Shown: in pieces, positions 56,024-64,000 of the stretch | Position numbering within the stretch: position 1 is the stretch's first letter | Layout: each line of letters begins with the position of its first letter | Source: Lutibacter sp. HS1-25 | GTDB lineage: Bacteria > Bacteroidota > Bacteroidia > Flavobacteriales > Flavobacteriaceae | Reading direction: 5' to 3' | Length of the DNA: 64,000 nucleotides | NCBI RefSeq assembly: GCF_004121075.1 | Contig: NZ_RHLN01000007.1 | Coordinates: 31,860-95,859, forward strand | Translations under genes and position numbers: made by a program | The notes under the pieces: generated by a model | What the model was told of the DNA's origin: nothing | Databases searched by the model: none | The model's input: only the letters and a program-made list of their open reading frames with translations

Positions 56024-57283
56024 TTACATTTTAACGGTCATTCCGTCTAAAAGTGAGTATTTATATATTTTATAACCGGGAATTATCCCAATTAATATTC
56101 CTAAAATTATTACCGTTCCGATTATATAAATTTCCTGTAATGATATCCCTGAGGGATTTAAATAAATGCCGTACTGTGTTTCTAGTATGGGTTTTGCTAT
56201 CTGTAACAGGAGAAAAACAACAGCTATACCTAGCGCTATTCCCCAAACGGTAATTACAATAGATTCGCAGGAAATTAAACCGAATATTTTTAAAGGGCTG
56301 GCACCAACCGAGCGTAGAATTGCCATTTCGCGCCGTCTTTCATTAACGCCGGTAAGCAATGCCACAAGCATACCAATTAATCCGGCAACGGCAACAAAAC
56401 CAGAGACAATCAGCAGTGCTGATTCAATCTTTCCCATCATGTTCCAAAGTCGTTGCAAGGTCAACCCAGGCATAACTGCAGTTAGTGGCTCACTCTTATT
56501 TGTATTGATTTGGCGTTGTACGGCCAAAATATTTGTTCGGTTTTTTAATCCCACCAAAAAAGCAGTAATGTATTCGGGTTCAAGATTCAATTCCTCAACT
56601 TCATCGGCCGAAAAGTGCATGTGTTTGTCGGGCATTCCATTAACCCAGTCAATATGAATGGCTTCAATTCCTTCTAGGCTCACATGAATGGTTTGGTCAA
56701 CAGGTGTGCCAGTACGTTTCAGGATTCCAGTAACGCGAAAAGGTTTGTCACCGTGGTCGTGAAAAGCAATTTTACCTGAACCGTGGTTGATTACAATTTC
56801 ATCGCCAATTTTATAGTTATGTAAAGCTGCAACATCTGCCCCTAAAACGGCATCAAAAGTTTTTTGAAATGCCTTTCCATCCTGAAATTGCAAATGCTGT
56901 TTATTGGCAAATTGATAATGTGTGAAATAGTCGTGGTTCGTACCAATTACACCAAATCCTTCATGCGAATCGCCCAGTGAAATCGGAATCGTCCAGTCTA
57001 TCAATTCATTAGCCGCTATATCTTCGTAGCTATGCCAGCTGATATTGCTAGTAGCCATTCCAATATGAAATACCGTTGACAAAAGAAGTTGCTCGTCGCC
57101 GCTGCGCGCACCAACAATCAAATCGGTGCCCGAAATTGAATTGGTAAAACTATTTTCCAAGCCAATCCTTATCCGTTCAACACCCAATAAAAGCGTGATA
57201 CTAATAGCGATAGAAAATATGGTAAGTGCAACCGTAAACTTACGGTTCAACAAACTTTTTAACGCCAATTTTACTATAAACAT
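56024..57283 (-). CDS. FtsX/MacB-type ABC transporter permease
   Basis: A 419-aa inner-membrane permease. Helix 1 lies near residues 15-38 (FTVALTIFSIAISITLLLGV). A large periplasmic domain follows (about 45-280) with several histidines (HDHGDKPFRV). Three C-terminal helices come last (VSGFVAVAGLIGMLVALLTGV, a coupling segment NERRREMAILRSVGASPLKIF, and two further helices). The topology matches MacB/LolC-type permeases that move substrates across the periplasm rather than the inner membrane. Its start overlaps the ATPase gene by 10 bp. Confidence 0.88.
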   Translation of the reverse strand: MFIVKLALKSLLNRKFTVALTIFSIAISITLLLGVERIRIGLENSFTNSISGTDLIVGARSGDEQLLLSTVFHIGMATSNISWHSYEDIAANELIDWTIPISLGDSHEGFGVIGTNHDYFTHYQFANKQHLQFQDGKAFQKTFDAVLGADVAALHNYKIGDEIVINHGSGKIAFHDHGDKPFRVTGILKRTGTPVDQTIHVSLEGIEAIHIDWVNGMPDKHMHFSADEVEELNLEPEYITAFLVGLKNRTNILAVQRQINTNKSEPLTAVMPGLTLQRLWNMMGKIESALLIVSGFVAVAGLIGMLVALLTGVNERRREMAILRSVGASPLKIFGLISCESIVITVWGIALGIAVVFLLLQIAKPILETQYGIYLNPSGISLQEIYIIGTVIILGILIGIIPGYKIYKYSLLDGMTVKM

Positions 57284-58014
57284 ACCACAGCCTCCTTTCC
57301 TTTTTTCTCAATAATTTGCATAGTTTCTGTAAAATCATTGATTGAAATACTTTTTTGGAATCTCTGTTGGATACGACTGTCGTGACTTACATACAACAAA
57401 GTGCTGTTGTTTTTTTTGCACTCTTCCAAAAGCAGGTCAAGGAAGCGCATAGCATTTTTTTCATCAAGTGCTGAAGTTGGTTCATCGGCCAGTATAATTT
57501 CGGGCGAACCAATTAAAGCCCTGGCTGCAGCTACCCTTTGTTGTTGCCCAACACTCAGTTCGGTCACTTTTTTTTCGTGAATCTCTTTTTGCTGAAGACC
57601 TAATTCAGACAGTAAACGGATGGCTTCTTCTTTTGCAGTAGTTCCCTTTGTTTGGATTTTATTCCTTTTAACTTCAGAAAAATGTATGGGAATAAGTACA
57701 TTTTCAATAACTGAAAGATAAGGGATCAGATTAAACATCTGAAAAATAACCCCCATATGATTTGCCCTAATGGCATCGCGTTGTGAAGAGGAAGCATCAA
57801 CCAATTTTTTTTCTAATATCTTAATTTCACCACTGCTCAATGGTAAAACCCCGGATATTAAGTTCAAAAAAGTAGTTTTTCCACTTCCGCTATCGCCTTT
57901 AATTAAAAGATGTTCACTTTTCAAAACTTCAAGTTCTGGAATTGTAATAAAAGGAACCTTAGATTTATCCCAACCAAAATTTAAGTTCTGTATTTGTATG
58001 ATAGAATTATTCAT
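57274..58014 (-). CDS. ABC transporter ATP-binding protein (LolD/MacB type)
   Basis: A 246-aa ATPase. Walker A is GDSGSGKTT (40-48), the Q-loop lies in IFQMFNLIPYLSV, the signature is LSVGQQQRVAAARAL and Walker B is IILADEPTSALDE, with the switch His in YVSHD. It is first in a three-gene operon with the permease and the DUF3299 protein. Confidence 0.92.
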   Translation of the reverse strand: MNNSIIQIQNLNFGWDKSKVPFITIPELEVLKSEHLLIKGDSGSGKTTFLNLISGVLPLSSGEIKILEKKLVDASSSQRDAIRANHMGVIFQMFNLIPYLSVIENVLIPIHFSEVKRNKIQTKGTTAKEEAIRLLSELGLQQKEIHEKKVTELSVGQQQRVAAARALIGSPEIILADEPTSALDEKNAMRFLDLLLEECKKNNSTLLYVSHDSRIQQRFQKSISINDFTETMQIIEKKGKEAVVCL

Positions 58015-58059
58015 TGTTAATTTTAGAGTTTAAAAGTAGTGTTTTTTATAAATTCTTTT

Positions 58060-58260
58060 TCAAAAATTTAAAAGAAAAAATAACAAATTCTATTTCAAAA
58101 CCCGCCCCCAGACTGACATCGAAACAGCCTCCGTAGGTAATGGCAGATATAATGTAACTATTGGATCCCAACGTAATCCTACTTTGTATTCATGTTTCGA
58201 ATAAACTTGTCCCTCGGTTACATAAACTTCTTACCCATATCCTATTTTAAATTGTTCGAT
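58060..58260 (-). pseudogene. Remnant of a beta-rich protein C-terminus
   Basis: Minus-strand frames read EVYVTEGQVYSKHEYKVGLR, WDP and then, with a frameshift, YIISAITYGGCFDVSLGAGF. An in-frame stop lies before EVYV. The alternating pattern looks like the end of an OM or secreted beta protein. Family unknown. Confidence 0.45.
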
Positions 58261-58287
58261 TATGATTTACAACTGGCTAAGATGCCA

Positions 58288-59550
58288 TTAAAATAGCTGT
58301 ATTCCAAATTGAAAACGGTTATTATTGAATTTTCCCCCGTTGTAATTTTCCTTGGCTGAGTAAATCCATTCCACACCAATATTTACATATTTATTAACCC
58401 TGTAAAACGTATTCATAAAAGCGAAAGTACTTGATTTTATATGTGGATTAGGATTATTTGGAATTTTATCAGCGCCAAACATTCCATACGCAAAATTACT
58501 TCTAAATTTTTCATTCCATTCATGGCGGTATACACCAAAACCACCATATTGGGTTTGCAATTCAGTTCTAGCTCCATCAAAATATCCGGCATTACTATCC
58601 GCTCCCAATACATAATTTGAGGCTCCTGAACCATACAGGCCTGAAAGCGTAATTTTGATAGCATCATTTGGTTTAACAATGAATGTTGCGTTGCTTAAAT
58701 AACCAGTTACACGATTTTCAGAATCATCTGTTTTATCAGCAAAAGACATAGGACGAATCATTCCCACGATGCTAAAATGATATATAGATGAAGGGTCAAC
58801 GCTCAGTGATGCAATAAAATCAGGATATTTATTCAACGGAGTCATATTAACTCCTTTTAGATCTGAATTTATGGGTTCTTCCAGAGAAACCGACAATGCA
58901 AGTGTTTTGGAAATTGGGGTGCTAAACCGAATTTGTCCACGGCGTATAAAGGGCAGTCCACTTATGGTAGGTTCAACCAAACCTTCAGGTATTGCCTGTA
59001 AATCCATAACAAGACTCCAGTACTGCCCCATTAATAGTTTTTGACCCTTCTTATTACTTAATTGTAAATAAGCATGTCGCAAGGAAAATCCTGATTCTCC
59101 CCTGAAGTTCATCTCGATATAACCTAGCATTTGTATATCTTTTATACTATATCTTCCATCAAAATATAAGCGCGATGTTTTGGCGCCCATATAGGTCTGA
59201 CCTTTATAAATATTTTCGGGAGAGAATGTGCCCGGAAGAAGTATTTCGTTTTTTACATTGTATTTGGTATCGTAAAATGCAACGGCCTTAATAAATCCTC
59301 CAACAGCCAGTGAAACATCTGTACCAGGTAGTTTAATGGCTCCAGGGAATTCACCTTTTCTAATAGCCGCTTCGTTTAAATCTCCAATATTATCGCGTAT
59401 TGGTGTAATGGTATCAAGTTTTTGCGCATTTAGATTTGTAAAAGCAAACAAACAAGCGAACAAGATAATTAGTAGGTAACAAAGGCTGAAAGCCTTTGTT
59501 ATTATTAATGAAGACTGAATATGTACTCCCTGTGTTAGCGGGTTTGACAT
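58288..59550 (-). CDS. DcaP-like outer-membrane porin (copy 2)
   Basis: A barrel protein of the DcaP family, about 420 aa from the ATG at 59550; an ATG at 59595 would add 15 basic residues. Motifs: VSLAVGGFIKAVAFYDTKYN, AKTSRLYFDGRYS, MLGYIEMNFRGESGFSLRHAYLQ, LLMGQYWSLVMDLQAIPEGL, RRGQIRFS and a final strand NNRFQFGIQLF. The signal peptide core (SLCYLLIILFACLFAFTNLNAQ) is preceded by an unusual 20-residue segment encoded by two palindromes (59477-59561), so the start is uncertain. It probably passes small acidic solutes or peptides to the nearby periplasmic hydrolases. Confidence 0.83.
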   Translation of the reverse strand: MSNPLTQGVHIQSSLIITKAFSLCYLLIILFACLFAFTNLNAQKLDTITPIRDNIGDLNEAAIRKGEFPGAIKLPGTDVSLAVGGFIKAVAFYDTKYNVKNEILLPGTFSPENIYKGQTYMGAKTSRLYFDGRYSIKDIQMLGYIEMNFRGESGFSLRHAYLQLSNKKGQKLLMGQYWSLVMDLQAIPEGLVEPTISGLPFIRRGQIRFSTPISKTLALSVSLEEPINSDLKGVNMTPLNKYPDFIASLSVDPSSIYHFSIVGMIRPMSFADKTDDSENRVTGYLSNATFIVKPNDAIKITLSGLYGSGASNYVLGADSNAGYFDGARTELQTQYGGFGVYRHEWNEKFRSNFAYGMFGADKIPNNPNPHIKSSTFAFMNTFYRVNKYVNIGVEWIYSAKENYNGGKFNNNRFQFGIQLF

Positions 59551-59561
59551 ATTCAGTCTTC
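59477..59561. repeat. Double palindromic element at the start of the porin gene
   Basis: A perfect 11-bp stem with a 3-nt loop (59477-59501) and a perfect 14-bp stem (59510-59523 with 59548-59561, 24-nt loop) lie next to each other. They encode or overlap the n-region of the DcaP-like porin and its candidate start codon. Two adjacent perfect hairpins resemble REP/MITE-type elements inserted in frame. Confidence 0.55.
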
Positions 59562-59642
59562 TTTTAATACAGACTGATTTCATTCTTTCAATCAATTTTT
59601 TTATATAATTATTGTATTGTGTATATCTTAATTCTAGTTTAT

Positions 59643-60914
59643 TTAAATATTAATTCGTCCACGTGCTCCAAAAATAGTTGTAAAATTTGTGTTGGTATTT
59701 AATGCTGGATTTATTATCAATTGTATATTTGGTGTAAATTCTACATGAGGTACAATCTGTAATTTGTAGAATATTTCAGAAAGGTATTGATCTTTTAAGC
59801 CAGTACCAAATAGATTTTCATTTGGTTTGTTCCAGTTTAATCCTAATCCAAATACATTTGATCCTGTTATATTATAACCAATACCAGTACTCACTGAAGC
59901 AGTAAAAATACTACCACCATCTTTTGCCCAGCCCCCTCTAAGGAATGGAAATAATTTATTACCTAATTCCCAACTAACAGAGCCTGAAATACCCCAACCA
60001 TTAGGAGCATTCACTGTCTTGTCTACTTGCCAAAAGGTTATATGTGCGTTTTGTAAAATAGGCATTTCGTAATTAGGCGTATAACCTACTTCAAAAGTTT
60101 TGAGGGTTTCAAATTCAGTAAAGAACGTATCAAAGCTTTTATAAAATTCTTTGGCAGTACCATTAGCATCAATTAAACCTCCTATAACATAAATATGATC
60201 CGTTAACCATGCGCTAACCATTAAGCCCAATGAACCATCAGGGTATGAACCGCCGGTAGTACTGGTACCTGTTGCAAATGATAGGTTGTTAAAACTACTC
60301 CAAGGGCTTGCCAATGCATATATGTCAGTCCAATCCGTCACATCCAAAAATCCCGCATAAGCTACAATATTAGCCTTTGCAAATGTTTGTCTCCAATATA
60401 GATTGGTAACACGCCACCTGTCATCATTATAAACAGATTGCACAAGACCAACATAACCTACTCCTGCAAGTCCCCATTCACGTAATGGTAGGTCGGTGTA
60501 TTTATGTCTGTTTTCAACTTTAAATACCAAACCGCCCTCATGTGAAGTACCTCTACCAACCAAATTATACTTACCATACATACGAAATACACCACTGGCA
60601 CCAACATCATCACCTATTGCTTTGGTAGCTGCCATTATTTGTGAGTTATAATCAGCATTAATAATAAAGCCAGTTTTTTTATAAAACCTTTGTTTCAATT
60701 GGTCTAAACTGTCTAACCCAGACCATCTATTAAAAATTTCTTTTGAGGTTGATCCTTTTGAGGCGATGTCTTTACTCATCTGCTGACTTACAGAGCTTGG
60801 AGCTGAAAGATCTCTTATTTTAATAGTATCTTTCTTTTGATTTTGCCCATAGACAGCAAAATTAAGCACCACTGCAACAAAAAACAATATCAAACCTCTC
60901 TTTTCGCTTTTCAT
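59643..60914 (-). CDS. OprB-like carbohydrate-selective porin
   Basis: A 423-aa outer-membrane porin with Sec signal (LFFVAVVLNFAVYGQ). Typical OprB motifs: a leader helix region (WSGLDSLDQLKQRFYKKTG), VFRMYGKYNLVGRG, KVENRHKYTDLPLREWG, NIVAYAGFLDVTDW, and a C-terminal half with WQVDKTVNAPNGWGISGSVSWELG and GLGLNWNKPNE. OprB porins admit sugars; in this island it may serve glycosylated or other neutral compounds. It lies 93 bp upstream of the DcaP-like gene. Confidence 0.87.
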   Translation of the reverse strand: MKSEKRGLILFFVAVVLNFAVYGQNQKKDTIKIRDLSAPSSVSQQMSKDIASKGSTSKEIFNRWSGLDSLDQLKQRFYKKTGFIINADYNSQIMAATKAIGDDVGASGVFRMYGKYNLVGRGTSHEGGLVFKVENRHKYTDLPLREWGLAGVGYVGLVQSVYNDDRWRVTNLYWRQTFAKANIVAYAGFLDVTDWTDIYALASPWSSFNNLSFATGTSTTGGSYPDGSLGLMVSAWLTDHIYVIGGLIDANGTAKEFYKSFDTFFTEFETLKTFEVGYTPNYEMPILQNAHITFWQVDKTVNAPNGWGISGSVSWELGNKLFPFLRGGWAKDGGSIFTASVSTGIGYNITGSNVFGLGLNWNKPNENLFGTGLKDQYLSEIFYKLQIVPHVEFTPNIQLIINPALNTNTNFTTIFGARGRINI

Positions 60915-61389
60915 ACTTTTAAATTTATTTTATAATATTTTCAACAATTTATCTTCTTTTTTATTAGCAGTTAGTTCTTTTTAGAATTAGCTAATAAAAA
61001 ACTATTTTTCAACAGATTTTCGTTTACAAGTCATAAATCGACATAAGTATCTTCTTTTACAATATCAAATAGATAATCTATTGTAACAAATATATTAATT
61101 TTTTTAAGCTATTAAATTAAACAATATCATTAAATTTTATTACATATAATAGAATTATTTTCAACACCCATATACAACTTGACACTATAAAAATACAACT
61201 ATTACTCTGGTAACTATATTAACAAATAAAAGAAATTAAACAATATGACAAAACAAACCTTCGGCTATCTACGTTTCATCATGATGATCGTTTTTCTTAG
61301 TTTTCAGCTATTCTTAACGACAAAAACAGCATAAACAACATTTGTTACTCGCTAAAAAATAAATTCATATCTATTTAATCTACAATATA
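60915..61389. other. Gap with a short truncated leader frame
   Basis: Mostly AT-rich. The only coding-like element is a plus-strand 29-codon frame at 61245-61334. Confidence 0.35.
61245..61334 (+). pseudogene. Possible truncated signal-peptide remnant
   Basis: ATG at 61245 to TAA at 61332-61334 encodes MTKQTFGYLRFIMMIVFLSF and nine more residues: a basic start and a hydrophobic core like the leader of a large secreted or TonB-receptor-type protein, but nothing follows. It is the only plus-strand coding-like frame in this region. Confidence 0.3.
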
Positions 61390-61599
61390 TTACAGTTTTT
61401 TCTTATAAATTAAGCCATCTTTCATAATTAAAGACAAATTTTTATCTGGTGCAGCTAATAACGATATATCTTTAAGCTGGTTACCGTTTACTAGCAGCAA
61501 ATCGGCATATGCACCTTCTTCAATAACACCTAGCTTACCCTGATACATCTCACGTTGACCACACATTATTATCAATTCAGCATTGCTTGCTGTTGCCAT
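61390..61599 (-). pseudogene. C-terminal fragment of an imidazolonepropionase-like amidohydrolase
   Basis: An open 69-codon frame reads MATASNAELIIMCGQREMYQ, then GKLGVIEEGAYADLLLVNGN and ends MKDGLIYKKKL. It aligns without gaps to the last 70 residues of the protein at 45900-47228. The whole catalytic part is missing, so it is a deletion remnant, though the frame itself is intact. Confidence 0.85.
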
Positions 61600-61708
61600 G
61601 TTTAAAAAAGCTACAATTAAATTATAAATTTGGTAAATATTAATAGATTAAAAAAAATTGCTATTCTTTATAGTTAACTTTTACGATATTCAAAAAGAGT
61701 TAATTTAT

Positions 61709-62971
61709 TTACAAATTGGGTTTAGGTTTCACAATGAAAAAACCGATTAAAACACCCAACATAATGGTTAATGCCACAATAAACATCTGAAAAAACTGTT
61801 GTACTCCAAGCTCCATATTTCCACTAGCCATATTGGCTAAACCACGAAAACCAATGGTACCTCCCACTAACAATAAAATAGCAGGAATAACAACAATAGA
61901 AGCTGGTCGGCCTGTTTTACGAGACCAGAAATTGCCAACAATTACAGCAACAATTGTCCCTAGCAAATTTCCCAAATTAGCATTCATTATTGAACTTCCA
62001 CCCAAAACTCCCAAATAGGCTATGGCAGAAACAAGTACCGACCAAGGTAAATCTTTGCGTGGTACTTGAAATGCTAATGCCAAGCCAATTAGTAACAATG
62101 GAAAATAAAGTATCATCCACTTTTGATCTACAGGGGCTTGAGGTGCCACTGCTGAAATGGTTACTAAAAAACTAGCTATACGGACACCAATTATAGCTCC
62201 TGCAATTTGTTTAACAAGTGCAATTAACCCTGTTTTTAAATTGTACAAACCTGATTTCATGTGTTTTGTTACCAATTCGCCAGTGCCTAAACTAATAGAG
62301 TATCCAGGTAGCAATATAATAACAGAACAAAGAATAACCAAAACCAGATTTAATTCAGGTATCCAATGTTTAATCAATGCTGCAAGAAAGCCACTAACCA
62401 ATGCAGTTGTAAGAGGCATCCAATTTATAGCAGCAGTACCAAAACGAACTGATAGTTGAACTATACCAAAAACGATGATGCTAAATACTGATACGAATAA
62501 GCTATCTATCCATCCTGCACCCAAAAGTAGTGCAAAACCAAATCCAGAAAAGACATATCCTAACATACTGGCAAAATTGTTCCATGGTGGAGGAATTTGA
62601 TCAATTGCATCAATGCGCGGCTCAGCATCATTAAGAGATAAATACCCAGCTTTAATTTCGTTCAACACATCCCCTAATCGGGCGAGCTTGTCCAAATCAA
62701 TAGATGGGGGTTGGGTAGCTACAATTTCCTCACGCATTTGTATTTCTGATGCTTTCAATAAACCAAACCTGATTTCTACAGGTGTAGATTTGAATTTACC
62801 ATTGTAACCAAAATCTTTAGCTAAGCTTTTTAATAGAAATTCTAATCTTCCTGAAGTAGAGCCGTATTTATGCGCTGCCAAACCTACTTTCATGAGAAAA
62901 TTCCATGCATCGTCAAAGGGCACCTTTGGGGATGTAACAAATCCTTTTAAATCTTTTTCTGAACTTTTCAT
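61709..62971 (-). CDS. ThrE-like amino-acid exporter (copy 2)
   Basis: A 420-aa paralog of the gene at 36502-37749 with the same layout: N-terminal ThrE domain (AAHKYGSTSGRLEFLLKSLA, PPSIDLDKLARLGDVLNEIKAG, RIDAIDQIPPPW), about ten helices, the LPGYSISLGTGELVTKHMKSG motif and a similar C-terminus (FIVKPKPNL). It lies between an M19 gene and an amidohydrolase fragment, much as copy 1 lies beside the hydrolase cluster. Confidence 0.88.
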   Translation of the reverse strand: MKSSEKDLKGFVTSPKVPFDDAWNFLMKVGLAAHKYGSTSGRLEFLLKSLAKDFGYNGKFKSTPVEIRFGLLKASEIQMREEIVATQPPSIDLDKLARLGDVLNEIKAGYLSLNDAEPRIDAIDQIPPPWNNFASMLGYVFSGFGFALLLGAGWIDSLFVSVFSIIVFGIVQLSVRFGTAAINWMPLTTALVSGFLAALIKHWIPELNLVLVILCSVIILLPGYSISLGTGELVTKHMKSGLYNLKTGLIALVKQIAGAIIGVRIASFLVTISAVAPQAPVDQKWMILYFPLLLIGLALAFQVPRKDLPWSVLVSAIAYLGVLGGSSIMNANLGNLLGTIVAVIVGNFWSRKTGRPASIVVIPAILLLVGGTIGFRGLANMASGNMELGVQQFFQMFIVALTIMLGVLIGFFIVKPKPNL

Positions 62972-63278
62972 TTACTTCTCTTGAATTTCTAAGAATGTAT
63001 GTATTCTATTTATTTCAAACAATTACTTTTCCTTGGTTCCAATTTTGACATTCACTTTACTACTATGGTAAATTCAATATCAGTTTATATATTGAATCAT
63101 GCTTGTCTTCATAATAGTTATGACCTTGATTCTGTTTATTTGCTGATTTAGATTTAATGCTAAGGCAAAAATTGTATTTTCCTTATAAATTTAAGGTCAG
63201 GAGTCCTAAATCAGAATTTGTGTTCTATAGTTAAACTCCGATGAATGACTCCTGACCTTTTCCTGACGGCCCTAAGCA
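62972..63278. other. Gap with a terminator-like hairpin
   Basis: Holds the hairpin at 63193-63259; the rest is AT-rich with no gene. Confidence 0.4.
63193..63259 (-). terminator. Long-stem hairpin after the M19 gene
   Basis: AAGGTCAGGAGTC (63193-63205) and GACTCCTGACCTT (63247-63259) form a perfect 13-bp stem with a 41-nt loop, 20 bp after the M19 stop. Only a weak T tract follows, so it may also be an inserted repeat. Confidence 0.45.
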
Positions 63279-64000
63279 TTACGCCCCCCAAACTTCCTTC
63301 ATGACACGCATTAAGTTTCCTCCCATAACTTTTTGAGTATCTTCTACACTATATCCTCTGTTAAGAAGCCCATTAGTTATATTGTAGAAGGTTGCAGGTG
63401 TTTTAAGACCAGTAGGGTATACATAAGGAGGATGGCCATACTCTTTAGCTGTCCAAGCACCACTTGCAATGATTTGGTCGTAAAGCTTTTGTGCATCATC
63501 ATCTGCCATAAGTCCTTGAATCATATAGAAATAATCCATTCCGATGGAGGCATGGTCAATACCAGCCACTTCAATGATATGTTCGATATGCGCGAAGAAC
63601 TGGTCAAACGTAGGAGTTTGACTTGCACTTACAAACGTTGGCCAACCAACTGCACCAACAACACCACCGTTTTGACCAATCGCCCTAATCACATCATCTG
63701 GAACATTACGCGGGTGGTTGTAAACAGCTTTGGCATTGGAGTGAGAAATGATTACCGGGCTGCTAGAGAATTCAATCATGTCCAATACATCTTTATCGCT
63801 ATTGTGAACTCCATCGACAATAATGCCCAACTCGTTACACTTCTTGATCAGGTCTACCCCTGCCATGCTCAGTCCGGCATCAGATCGATCTAGTTGTCCA
63901 CTTGCGAATCGATTTCGGTAATTGTAGCCCGGTGCCACTTGGCCAACACCAGCTTCCTTGAACTCTTCTAGAAGGTCTAAATTGTCTTCAACAGCATAAG
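63279..64000 (-). CDS. M19 dipeptidase-like protein, N-terminus cut by window edge (copy 3)
   Basis: The frame is open to the right edge (about 239 codons visible; it does not begin at the GTG near 63938). It reads YAVEDNLDLLEEFKEAGVGQ, then VAPGYNYRNRF. Conserved features: IIVDGVHNSDKDVLDMI (His), VIISHSNAKAVYNHPRNVPD (His, Arg, Asn), GIDHASIGMDYFYM (Asp) and the family-type end GYSVEDTQKVMGGNLMRVMKEVWG. The N-terminal ligand region and any Tat leader lie outside the window. Base composition is somewhat richer in GC than the ThrE-like neighbour. Confidence 0.87.
   Translation of the reverse strand, partial: YAVEDNLDLLEEFKEAGVGQVAPGYNYRNRFASGQLDRSDAGLSMAGVDLIKKCNELGIIVDGVHNSDKDVLDMIEFSSSPVIISHSNAKAVYNHPRNVPDDVIRAIGQNGGVVGAVGWPTFVSASQTPTFDQFFAHIEHIIEVAGIDHASIGMDYFYMIQGLMADDDAQKLYDQIIASGAWTAKEYGHPPYVYPTGLKTPATFYNITNGLLNRGYSVEDTQKVMGGNLMRVMKEVWGA

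Noticed and set aside
56166..56657. A 163-codon plus-strand frame
   Set aside because: Antisense to the clear FtsX-type permease gene and without domain features.
63333..63893. A 186-codon plus-strand frame
   Set aside because: Antisense to the M19 gene, whose motifs and end are unmistakable.
36502..64000. Calling the island a microcystin (mlr) degradation cluster
   Set aside because: MlrA is absent from the window, the enzymes are far more numerous than in mlr loci, and MlrB/MlrC-like families are widespread with other substrates.

Overview
The window looks like a chromosome segment of a marine-type flavobacterium (Bacteroidota, Flavobacteriia). The supporting signs are AT-rich DNA with weak Shine-Dalgarno use, TAnnTTTG promoter -7 elements, long secreted proteins with C-terminal type IX sorting domains, a LamG-fused sulfatase, many SPII lipoproteins, and a TPR sensor kinase with a LuxR-type regulator. 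No rRNA, tRNA, CRISPR array, transposase or phage gene was seen.

Left part (1-16.8 kb): a three-gene operon (TerB-like protein, coiled-coil membrane protein, VWA-like lipoprotein cut by the left edge) sits behind an 18-bp dyad operator. Next comes a TPR histidine kinase preceded by a tiny proline-tailed lipoprotein with a structured leader. Housekeeping-type genes follow: a membrane protein of unknown function plus GH25 lysozyme, a DMT permease, MsrA, a CDF-type cation transporter, an HU-like protein and an Old Yellow Enzyme. Three 22-bp-phased iterons lie between the last two. A tandem pair of lipoproteins with a predicted aerolysin-type pore-forming C-terminus comes next, then a patch assembled from two duplicated fragments (the 3' end of the OYE gene and a copy of a small Tat-leader-like peptide gene).

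Middle (16.8-36.3 kb): a 1735-aa LamG/T9SS surface protein is divergent from a 1594-aa sulfatase-LamG-T9SS protein. The intact small Tat-like peptide gene follows, then a LuxR-type response regulator flanked by a second copy of the operator and by remains of a lost histidine kinase. A four-gene envelope operon follows (helical-repeat lipoprotein, OM barrel, two Omp85-like barrels), then a DcaP-like porin and another OM channel.

Right part (36.5-64 kb), almost all on the minus strand: an unusually dense peptide/amide-hydrolysis island. It holds two ThrE-like carriers, an MlrB-like serine hydrolase overlapping an MlrC-like M81 metallopeptidase, a G3E (CobW) metal chaperone GTPase, four N-acyl-D-amino-acid deacylase-like amidohydrolases, three M19 dipeptidase-like proteins (at least two with Tat leaders), two imidazolonepropionase/prolidase-like amidohydrolases plus decayed copies, an FtsX-type ABC transporter with a DUF3299 protein, a second DcaP-like porin and an OprB-like porin. 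I infer a system that admits, degrades and exports or salvages D-amino-acid-containing or otherwise protease-resistant peptides. Its substrate is unknown. The island shows recent flux: pseudogene fragments, a 183-bp near-identical tract between two deacylase paralogs, and a compositionally foreign M81 gene.
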